Assembly (NCBI GenBank): GCA_022825725.1
Contig: JAJDWE010000061.1
Coordinates: forward strand, 1-64,000
Direction of reading: 5' to 3'
From: Gemmatimonadota bacterium
GTDB lineage: Bacteria > Gemmatimonadota > Gemmatimonadetes > Palauibacterales > Palauibacteraceae
Length of the DNA stretch: 64,000 bases
Shown: one piece after another, positions 42,198 through 49,291 of the stretch
Layout of the letters: each line of letters begins with the position of its first letter
Position numbering within the stretch: position 1 is the first letter of the stretch
Notes under the pieces: generated by a model
Databases searched by the model: none
Told to the model about the DNA's origin: nothing
The model's input: only the letters and a program-made list of their open reading frames with translations
Program-made: the position numbers and the translations under genes

Positions 42198-43504
42198 CGG
42201 ATCACCTCCGGCCTAGCCCCGGTCAGGGCTTCGATTCTGGCCACGGCAGTGTGATAGGAGGCGGTGAGCCTCACGCGCTCGATCTCGTATCGGTTCACGG
42301 TGAGTTCGTTCTGGACGAGAGTCGTGAAATCCACTTCTCCCACCCGGTAGGCGGAGAGCGACGATTCCACCGCGGCCCGCGCCTGCGGGAGGATGGACGT
42401 GGAATACAGGTCGTGCAGCCCGAGGGCCCGATCGGACTCGGCCCGGGCTTCGGCGAGGCGCGCGAAGGTTTCGTTGCGCAGGTCGAGTTCGGTCGCCTCC
42501 GCCACGGCCTGCCGGGCGAGGGCCTCGTCGCGAAGCGGAAACTGGCGGGCCCCGGCCCAAAGAGGCACGCTGAAGCCCACGCTGAAGCTGAGCATGTCCG
42601 GGAACTGCGGCCGCTGGGCGTAATCGGCTGCGAGTCGGAGGTCCGGGTAGAGCGTGCGCCGGGCGGTCTCGTAGGCCGACTCCGCCGCCCGGACCTCAGC
42701 GCGGGCCGCTCGCAGCGCGGGGCGCCCCTCCGCGGCCTGCGCCATCAGCGCTTCCATGCGGGGCAGCGCCTCGCCGGGGGCCGGCAACTGCAGGGCCGGA
42801 ACGCCGTGCTGCGGTCCACGGCCCAGCAGCGCGTTCAGTCGCGCGGCCATCGCCAGACGCGACTGCTCCGCCGCCGTGATTTCTTCCGTCATCGAGGCGA
42901 CCGCGACCTGGGCCTGCAGGACATCGTTCTGGAGGCCCGTTCCCACCGAGTAGAGCGTATTCGAGACGTCGAGGAACTCGCGCAGGAGATCGCGCGTGGC
43001 TCGCATGATGCCGAGCGCCCGGTCCCGGAACGCGAGTTCGTAGTAGGCCGTCTTCAGGCGGAGGACGAGTTGGGCCTCCATCTCGCCCGCCGTCAGGCTG
43101 GCGGCGCTCGCGAGGTGCGATTCCCTCCGCTCCGCGGAACCGAGTTTCCCCGGCCAGGGGAGCGACTGCTGGATCTGGAACGTGTTCGCGGTCATTCGCT
43201 CGTCCGCTCCAAAGCCATCCAGCGGCCGGTTCCGGAGGCCGAACGAAATCACCGGATCCGGAAGGACCCCGGCCTGCGGGATGCGAGCGTGCGCGGCGTC
43301 CGCCCGCAGGCGGAAGGCCCGCAGCATCGGGTTCCCCTCGCGCGCGAGCGCAATCGCGTCCGACAGGCGCAAGGTGTCGGCTTCCTGCGAGGCGGCCACC
43401 GCGGGTGGCGGCACACCGATCCCGGACGACAGCGCCACTCCCGCGAACCACGCGATGGGACGCAGCCGCGCCGGACGAGGGCCGGCGAGATGAACGGCTG
43501 ACAT
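42194..43504 (-). CDS. cusC: TolC-family outer-membrane channel (CusC-like)
   Basis: 436 residues: signal sequence, then two repeats of the outer-membrane efflux protein domain (LRLSDAIALAREGNPMLRAF, then LRLAADYAQRPQF). Long helices with many Ala, Arg and Glu residues build the periplasmic tunnel. The C-terminus (SLSAYRVGEVDFTTLVQNEL) is a family hallmark. ATG 43504 follows AAGAGG. It overlaps the adaptor gene by 4 bp (ATGA). The metal role is inferred from the operon. Confidence 0.9.
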   Translation of the reverse strand: MSAVHLAGPRPARLRPIAWFAGVALSSGIGVPPPAVAASQEADTLRLSDAIALAREGNPMLRAFRLRADAAHARIPQAGVLPDPVISFGLRNRPLDGFGADERMTANTFQIQQSLPWPGKLGSAERRESHLASAASLTAGEMEAQLVLRLKTAYYELAFRDRALGIMRATRDLLREFLDVSNTLYSVGTGLQNDVLQAQVAVASMTEEITAAEQSRLAMAARLNALLGRGPQHGVPALQLPAPGEALPRMEALMAQAAEGRPALRAARAEVRAAESAYETARRTLYPDLRLAADYAQRPQFPDMLSFSVGFSVPLWAGARQFPLRDEALARQAVAEATELDLRNETFARLAEARAESDRALGLHDLYSTSILPQARAAVESSLSAYRVGEVDFTTLVQNELTVNRYEIERVRLTASYHTAVARIEALTGARPEVIR

Positions 43505-43516
43505 GACATACCTCTT

Positions 43517-43597
43517 GTCTGAACGATGACGTCAAGCCACCGACCACCGCGTCACGGACGGGCGGTCGGGGCAGTTGTGCGGCTTCTTCGTTCAGAC
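43517..43597. promoter_or_regulatory. long inverted repeat between leader ORF and cusC-like gene
   Basis: Perfect 10-bp arms GTCTGAACGA (43517-43526) and TCGTTCAGAC (43588-43597) bracket 61 nt that include a second, inner inverted pair (CCGACC and GGTCGG). In the mRNA this would fold into a long two-tier hairpin whose first arm overlaps the stop codon of the small upstream gene and whose last arm ends 12 nt before the cusC ATG, next to its ribosome-binding site. Attenuation or translational control of the pump genes is an inference. Confidence 0.5.
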
Positions 43598-43933
43598 GTT
43601 CTTCGGAGGGGGCGTATCCGGGGAGGCTCGGGATCGGATGGGCGCCGCGGTGATCGCCAGTGCGTCGCCCCCCGCGTGCGTGATCGCCCGGAAGCCGGTC
43701 GCCACGGCCGGAAGCGACGCCTGCAGCACGATGGCGCAGCCCATGAGCCTGTGGCAGTCCGTCCCCGCCTCCGAGCCGTGACCCGGCTGGTCGACGAGGG
43801 CGTGGACTCCGGCGGGCGCATCGTGGTCCGCGTGCTCGTGAGATCCCGCCTGGCACAGCGGTGCCCGCGCGTACGGCAGCACGAGCACGACGAGAATCAC
43901 GAGAGCGGACGATCGACGCGTGAACGGATCCAT
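43592..43933 (-). CDS. small exported His-rich protein of the copper operon
   Basis: 113 residues from ATG 43933. A signal or anchor (SSALVILVVLVLPYARAPLC) is followed by a His-rich segment (SHEHADHDAPAGVHALVDQ) and two further cysteines (DCHRLMGC). I do not recognise the family; it is reminiscent of small periplasmic metal-binding proteins found before cus genes (DUF2946-like). It leads the operon that continues with the cusC, cusB and cusA-like genes. A copper-binding or sensing role is inferred from composition and place. Confidence 0.65.
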   Translation of the reverse strand: MDPFTRRSSALVILVVLVLPYARAPLCQAGSHEHADHDAPAGVHALVDQPGHGSEAGTDCHRLMGCAIVLQASLPAVATGFRAITHAGGDALAITAAPIRSRASPDTPPPKNV

Positions 43934-43995
43934 GCCCGAAAGGTAGGTCGGTGCGGGGAAGGTGTCGACAGACAGCGCCGCGGGTTGGGCCGGGA

Positions 43996-46293
43996 TCACT
44001 CGGGCGCCGGGCGTGACGGCATGAAGAAGGCGTCGTTGTCCGTGATGACGGGGCCGCGGCCGATGTAGTCCGTCAGGTCCGCTTCGGCCATCGCCACGTA
44101 GCCAGCGATGGTCTCCGGCGGTCCGAGGTCCCGGGCGACGATCGGATTGGCGGCGGCCCGCGTGAGCACCGACTGCATCACCACGGACGACATCGGCTCG
44201 CGCGTGGCGACCACGTAACTGTGCGTCGATCCGGTCGACCACAGCACCATGTTGGGGAAGATGTCCCAGACGGTCCGCAGGATGTCGCGATAATCGTCCT
44301 CGCGGACCCCGTGGATCGGGATCCATTGCATGAAGACGCCGTCCTCGGCGAGCCGGCTCTCGACCAACTGGTAGAACTCGCTCGTGAACAGCGCCCAGGA
44401 ACTCGCGTTCGCGGGGTGCGTCGCGTCCACCGAGATGATGTCGTAGGGCTCCTCCGCCCGAAGGAGGAAGTTCCGCCCGTCCTCGACATGCAGCCGCAGC
44501 CGGTCGCTGTCGAGAACATCGTAGTTCTCCTCGGAGTAGACCGCGGCCGCTTCCATCATCTCGGGAGAAAGGTCCACCGCGTCGATCACCGGGATGTCGT
44601 GCGTGTTCATCGTCCCGGTCGCGATCCCGTTGCCGAAGCTCAGCACCAGCGCGTTGCGGGCACCGGGCCGGAGCAGCGGCGGCAGATGTCCGAGCAGCCG
44701 GAACGCGGACATGCTCGCGCGATCCGTCGGCACTTCGTCGCGGCCGTTGACGAAGGAGATCTTGAAGTTGTCCTCCGGGACCTCGAGCACGGCGACCGTG
44801 GTCTCCACGCCCTCCTTGTAGAAGATGAGCCGGTCGGTCTCCGTGTAGTACGAGCCGAGGTAGAAGCCGGTGGGGAGGATCGCGACGGCCAGCAGCGTGG
44901 CCACCATCGCGCCCGCCGGCGCAAATCGCAGCGCCCGCCGGCCCCCGCGGTCGAAGCGAAGGGCCACGGCTCCGAGTGCGAGGTTCAGCACCGCCAGCGC
45001 GACCGTCGTGTTGCGCAGTCCGAGGAGCGGCACGAGCACGAACCCCGCGCCGAGCGAGCCGGCGATGGCTCCCACCGTATTGAACGCATTCACGCGGCCG
45101 ATGCGAAGCCCCACGACTTGGGTCCGCTCACGCGTGTACAGGCTCCCGACGACTGGGAACAGCGCCCCGAGGAGGAGAGTGGGAGGAAAGAGCGTGACGA
45201 AGGCGATGAGGAACTCGTAGGCGACGGTGTAGCCGCCGAACCAGTCCTCGAGGTGGAGCGCGGGGAGTCGCGCGAAGGCGTGGAGGATGAGGACGGCCAG
45301 CAGCCCGAGCGCGAGCTGGATCGCCCCGAAGTGCCTCACCGTCGCCCGTTTCCGCCGCAGGACCCAGCTCCCGCCGGCGCCTCCGAGCGCGAGCCCGGCG
45401 AGGAAGACCGTCAGCATGAGCGAGAACGAGTAGGCGGCGTGCGAGGAGTGGATGTAGAGGATCCGCGCCCACACCACCTCGTAGCCCAGCGCGATGAAGC
45501 CCGAGATGCCGTAGGCGACCGCGACGTAACGCAGCGCCCCGGCCGAGATCGGGAGCGCGGCGTCCGAGGGTCCGACTGCAACCGCCGAATCGGTTGCGGC
45601 GTCGCCGGTACCGCTCGCCGCGCCACGTGCCCCGCTCGCCGCGTCGCCAGCCCGCCGGGCCGGAGCCAGACGGGTGAGCGCGAGCGCTCCCCCCGCAACG
45701 AACAGATTGATCGCCGCACCGAGGAAGATGGTCTCCCGCGCGCCCAGATACCGGAGGAAGACGAGTCCGGTGAGGACGCAGCCCAGGGCGGCGCCCGCCG
45801 TGTTCACGAGGTAGAGCCGGCCCACATCGCTTCCGACGCGCCCGCCGTGCGTAGCGTAGATCCGGCTCATGACGGGCAGCGTGGCCCCGATGAGGAAGGT
45901 CGTCGGCGTGAGCACGGCCAGGGAGAAGGCAAGCCGACCCAGCGTGAGCCAGAAGCCTCCGGCGGGCAGGGCGTTGCTGAGCCCCGGATAGATTGTATGC
46001 AGGGCCCCGAGCAGGAAGGGCGACAGCGCGGCGAGCGCGGCGATCCCCACCTCGAGTGCCGCGTACGTGCGCAGGGGCCGCGCGTGCGCGTCGATTCGCC
46101 GGCCCATCAGGTAGCTGCCCAGCGCGAGCCCGATCATGTACGCCCCGATGACCGTGCTGTACGCGTAGATGCTGACGCCGAACGTGAAGATGGACTGTCG
46201 CACCCACGCGATCTGGTAGATCAGCCCGCTGATGCCCGACAGGAAAAAGAGAAGGAGCAGTCCGGAGCGGGGCGCGCGGCTATTCGGCCTCAA
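43996..46293 (-). CDS. membrane-fused spermidine-synthase-like protein
   Basis: A 765-residue fusion. The first about 480 residues form some 14 transmembrane helices of an MFS-like kind (LLLLFFLSGISGLIYQIAW is the typical opening). The C-terminal about 280 residues are a Rossmann methyltransferase-like spermidine-synthase domain (LVLSFGNGIATGTM, VDLSPEMMEAA, VEDGRNFL). The aminopropyl-acceptor motif DSTDP of true spermidine synthases is ISVDATHPANASS here, and the SAM-loop GGGDGG is GNGIATG, so the substrate is probably not putrescine. The Ala-rich linker AGDAASGARGAASGTGDAAT (about 215-234) varies in low-complexity fashion. Function unknown. Confidence 0.85.
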   Translation of the reverse strand: MRPNSRAPRSGLLLLFFLSGISGLIYQIAWVRQSIFTFGVSIYAYSTVIGAYMIGLALGSYLMGRRIDAHARPLRTYAALEVGIAALAALSPFLLGALHTIYPGLSNALPAGGFWLTLGRLAFSLAVLTPTTFLIGATLPVMSRIYATHGGRVGSDVGRLYLVNTAGAALGCVLTGLVFLRYLGARETIFLGAAINLFVAGGALALTRLAPARRAGDAASGARGAASGTGDAATDSAVAVGPSDAALPISAGALRYVAVAYGISGFIALGYEVVWARILYIHSSHAAYSFSLMLTVFLAGLALGGAGGSWVLRRKRATVRHFGAIQLALGLLAVLILHAFARLPALHLEDWFGGYTVAYEFLIAFVTLFPPTLLLGALFPVVGSLYTRERTQVVGLRIGRVNAFNTVGAIAGSLGAGFVLVPLLGLRNTTVALAVLNLALGAVALRFDRGGRRALRFAPAGAMVATLLAVAILPTGFYLGSYYTETDRLIFYKEGVETTVAVLEVPEDNFKISFVNGRDEVPTDRASMSAFRLLGHLPPLLRPGARNALVLSFGNGIATGTMNTHDIPVIDAVDLSPEMMEAAAVYSEENYDVLDSDRLRLHVEDGRNFLLRAEEPYDIISVDATHPANASSWALFTSEFYQLVESRLAEDGVFMQWIPIHGVREDDYRDILRTVWDIFPNMVLWSTGSTHSYVVATREPMSSVVMQSVLTRAAANPIVARDLGPPETIAGYVAMAEADLTDYIGRGPVITDNDAFFMPSRPAPE

Positions 46294-46452
46294 GGGGGCT
46301 CCGGCGGTCGAGGGTCGTGTAGGGCGTCATCGGTCGGCGGCAACGTAGTCTGACCCCCCGGCAGTCGATAGTCCGCTCGAACCGGCCGCATGGACGTTCC
46401 CGCGGGACCGTCCCGGTCGTCTGGCCGCGCTCGAACGCGGGCGACAGGTTTC

Positions 46453-46467
46453 GTGGATGCCATCCAC
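46453..46467. promoter_or_regulatory. 15-bp dyad upstream of amidohydrolase gene
   Basis: GTGGATGCCATCCAC has perfect 7-bp arms around one central base and ends 33 bp before the amidohydrolase ATG, in the 207-bp divergent spacer (46294-46500) shared with the spermidine-synthase-like gene. It has the size and symmetry of a repressor operator. No clear -35/-10 boxes were seen nearby. Confidence 0.35.
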
Positions 46468-46500
46468 CTGACGACCACCCGCCGACTCGAGGAGCGTCCC

Positions 46501-47886
46501 ATGCGAACGACAGCGATGACCCTGCGGACCGCGGTGCTGGCCGCGGCCTTCATCCCCTCCGCCCCCTCCCCGGCGCACGGCGCCACTCCGATGATGGCTG
46601 CCGCGAGCCCTCCGGCGGCCCAGGAAGTGACCGCGATCCGGGCCGGCCGGCTCATCGACGGCACGGGCCAGCCGGCTCGCGATAACCAGGTCATTATCGT
46701 GCGCGGCGAGCGGATCGAAGCCGTGGGCGACGCGGCGGCCGTCACGATCCCGGACGGCGCCCGGGTCGTCGACCTGAGCGGACACACCGTGATGCCCGGG
46801 ATCGTCGACGCGCATGCGCACCTCTCGATCCGGCCCGACATTCGCACGCTCCGGGGTCAGCTCGAAGGGATGGAGCAGCACGACGCCATGCAGATGGCGC
46901 GCATCGTGCGGAACATCCGGGTCCAGCTCATGTCCGGCGTCACGAGCATCTACGTTGTCGGAGAGGTCCATTACAACGACATCCAGGCCTCGCAGGCCGT
47001 GGAGGAGGGGATCATTCCGGGCCCCCGGATCTATCCCAGCGGGAACTTCATCTCGACCACCGCCGGCCACGGCCCGGCCGAGTACCGGACGACCAACGGG
47101 CCCTGGGAGATGCGCACATTCGTCCGCCAGAACTACGAGATGGGCGCGCACCACATGAAGCTGACGATCACCGACCGCGCCAGGGTGGGTCCCAACAACG
47201 GCACCCCGTACGCTCCGGGCGAGAGCAACTACACGAAGGAGGAAATCGACGCCGCCGTGAACGAGCTGCACCGACTCGGGATCGAGGCCACCGCGCACGC
47301 GAACGGCGAGTCCATCCGCCTGGCGGTCGAGGCGGGAGTCAACTCGATCCAGCACGGGGGGAACCTCAACGAGGAACTGATGGACCTCATGGCGAGCCGC
47401 GACGTGGGGTTCGTGAACACGTACACCATCGGCTTCCAGAGCGTCTTCAACGAGTGGGGCTTCCTCGACAACGAAGCGCGCGACATCCGCGACTGGCTCG
47501 AGCGCGGTCGCCGGGTGCACGAGCAGGAGCTGTCACGGAACGAGGGTCGGGCGCAGCGGCGCGTGGACCGCCTGGGACAGCTCAGCCGCTCGAAGGAGAA
47601 GGGGGTCAAGGTCGGCATCGGGACGGACAGCATGCACGGCTACATGCTGCTCGAAATGGAGAACCTCGTCGCCGCCGGGTTCACGCCGCTCGAGGCGATC
47701 ACCGCGGCCACGGGGCTGAACGCCGAGATCGTGGGGATCGAGGATGAAGTGGGGACGGTCGAGGCGGGCCGCTTCGCGGACATCATCGCGATCGATGGCC
47801 GGCCCGACGAGAATATCCGCGATATGGGAAGCGTGGCGTTCATCATGGTCGGCGGCCGCGACCAGTCCGCCCTCAGCTTCCGGTAA
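46501..47886 (+). CDS. exported metal-dependent amidohydrolase
   Basis: A 461-residue protein with an N-terminal signal (TAVLAAAFIPSAPSPAHG). The amidohydrolase site is intact: DAHAHL (HxH), the likely carboxylated Lys in HHMKLTITD, His in ATAHANGES, His in IQHGG and Asp in GTDSMHG. ATG 46501 is preceded by GAGGAGCG. Subfamily features (VVDLSGHTVMPGIVDAHAHL, then the imidazolonepropionase-like C-terminus) suggest hydrolysis of a cyclic amide or a dipeptide (prolidase-type), outside the cytoplasm. It converges with the oxygenase gene 9 bp away. Confidence 0.9.
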   Translation: MRTTAMTLRTAVLAAAFIPSAPSPAHGATPMMAAASPPAAQEVTAIRAGRLIDGTGQPARDNQVIIVRGERIEAVGDAAAVTIPDGARVVDLSGHTVMPGIVDAHAHLSIRPDIRTLRGQLEGMEQHDAMQMARIVRNIRVQLMSGVTSIYVVGEVHYNDIQASQAVEEGIIPGPRIYPSGNFISTTAGHGPAEYRTTNGPWEMRTFVRQNYEMGAHHMKLTITDRARVGPNNGTPYAPGESNYTKEEIDAAVNELHRLGIEATAHANGESIRLAVEAGVNSIQHGGNLNEELMDLMASRDVGFVNTYTIGFQSVFNEWGFLDNEARDIRDWLERGRRVHEQELSRNEGRAQRRVDRLGQLSRSKEKGVKVGIGTDSMHGYMLLEMENLVAAGFTPLEAITAATGLNAEIVGIEDEVGTVEAGRFADIIAIDGRPDENIRDMGSVAFIMVGGRDQSALSFR

Positions 47887-47895
47887 CCGGAGCGT

Positions 47896-49083
47896 CTACC
47901 AGGAGCGTGACGCTTCGTCGTGGAGCGTGGTGGGCAAGCTGTAGGACTGCTCGAAGTCGCCGACGTTGGAGATGTCGAGCATCTCCATGTAGTCGTAGCC
48001 TCGATCGAGTTTGTGGAACCCCGGAACCCACTCCAGCGCCGCCCTCCTCAACCGGTGCTTCAACCACAGCAGCGGGACTTGCGGGATCTTCCGGGAGGGG
48101 GGGAACATGAACTGGTCGGCCAGCTCGTCTCCAACGAGCTCCCGGCACACCTGATATATGAACGTGGCGAACGGCCGGCGTTCCTTGGGGTCCTTTACGC
48201 CGAGCAGGAGCGGCGCGCTGTTCACGATGCTGTTCGCCATGATGATGGCGTCGTCGTCCGGGACGGGCTCGCACAGCATCCCGATCTCGAATCTGCGACG
48301 TGCCGCGTCATAGTCCTCGAAGAGGAGCGCCTCCGGGACGCCCATGATCCAGGCCGTGTATCTCCACACATGGACGTAACCCTCCCACTCCATGTCGCTG
48401 AATTTTGCGCCGAGGCGCTTGGCGTGCTGCAGGAGACGCGCCGAGAAGGTCGTGGAGGCGAGCATGATGTGGGCCGCACTGAGGGGCATGCCGTGAGCCG
48501 CCGCGTCCCATTCGTCGGAAGCCTCGAGCAACATCCTGGACTGTGCGTGCACGAGTCGGATGCGAAGCGTCAGTCTCCAGCCGTCCCCGCCCGGTTCCAT
48601 CCCGCCGGGGAGATACTGGTCGGCGAGGTGCAGCAGGTTCTGGCGAAGGCGGCGTACCCCGTTCTGGGTGATGCGGCCCCGAATCCTGAAGGACTTGCTG
48701 ATCAGCGTCGAAAAACCCTCGACGATCGCGGCCCCGGCCAGGGCCGCCGGAATGATGTTGGAATTGCGGATGAAACCGCGCGTGGCCGCCTGGGCCAGTT
48801 CCGGATCGTACCAGTCCGGAATGACGGACACTTCGGCCACCAGTTCCTGGAGAGAGTCCGGGAGACCATCGGGCAGCTGGAACGGATCCCGCAGGGCCGA
48901 AGCTATGAGTGCGTGGACCTCGCCCGGGGCGCAGGTGGCCGCAAGGTCCTCGACGACCCGGTCGGCAAGGGGGTCGCCGAGGGTGGTATGACGGATGTAA
49001 TCGTCCGCAAGTCGGGGATCGATGGCCCGCGCGGCCTCGTACCCGGGAGCGTAGCTGGACGGAATCGTGATATGAGTGTTGAT
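47896..49083 (-). CDS. MpaB/latex-clearing-like oxygenase, non-canonical start
   Basis: The first ordinary start is GTG 48840 (314 residues), but the same frame stays open another 87 codons to a TGA at 49102-49104 and looks coding there: it reads YIRHTTLGDPLADRVVEDLA, containing the GDPLAD motif expected near the N-terminus of the MpaB/DUF2236 family. That stretch contains no ATG, GTG or TTG. An AAGGGAG site at 49095-49101 precedes ATC (49083), so a rare ATC, ATT or ACG start, or a base error, is needed; 49083 is my proposal. Core family motifs follow: RIRLVHAQSRM, the likely haem-binding histidines near VHVWRYTAW and the C-terminal helix bundle. Such haem b proteins act on lipids, isoprenoids or small hydrophobics. 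Confidence 0.72.
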   Translation of the reverse strand: MNTHITIPSSYAPGYEAARAIDPRLADDYIRHTTLGDPLADRVVEDLAATCAPGEVHALIASALRDPFQLPDGLPDSLQELVAEVSVIPDWYDPELAQAATRGFIRNSNIIPAALAGAAIVEGFSTLISKSFRIRGRITQNGVRRLRQNLLHLADQYLPGGMEPGGDGWRLTLRIRLVHAQSRMLLEASDEWDAAAHGMPLSAAHIMLASTTFSARLLQHAKRLGAKFSDMEWEGYVHVWRYTAWIMGVPEALLFEDYDAARRRFEIGMLCEPVPDDDAIIMANSIVNSAPLLLGVKDPKERRPFATFIYQVCRELVGDELADQFMFPPSRKIPQVPLLWLKHRLRRAALEWVPGFHKLDRGYDYMEMLDISNVGDFEQSYSLPTTLHDEASRSW

Positions 49084-49209
49084 CTCGCTCTTCTCTCCCT
49101 TTCAACCGATAAGAATACCCCCAAAATGGGGTGCCGCAAAGTTTCAAAGCACCGAATTGGCGTGGCCGGTTCGCGCGGCGCTCTGGCGAATCGGTCGCGC
49201 GCCGCGTAA

Positions 49210-49253
49210 ACCGTTAGGCCTGCGAACGTCGACCGTCAGGCCTGCGAGCGTCG
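49210..49253. repeat. tandem 22-bp repeat in divergent promoter region
   Basis: Two adjacent copies (49210-49231 and 49232-49253) agree at 20 of 22 positions; the core is AGGCCTGCGARCGTCG. Each unit is two helical turns long and contains AGGCCT. The array lies between the leftward oxygenase gene and the rightward RND pump gene, 38 bp before the chosen pump start. It is a candidate operator for a regulator of the pump, the oxygenase, or both. Confidence 0.65.
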
Positions 49254-49291
49254 GCTGAGGGGAGGTGGGACACATCACGGAAGAGCGCCGT

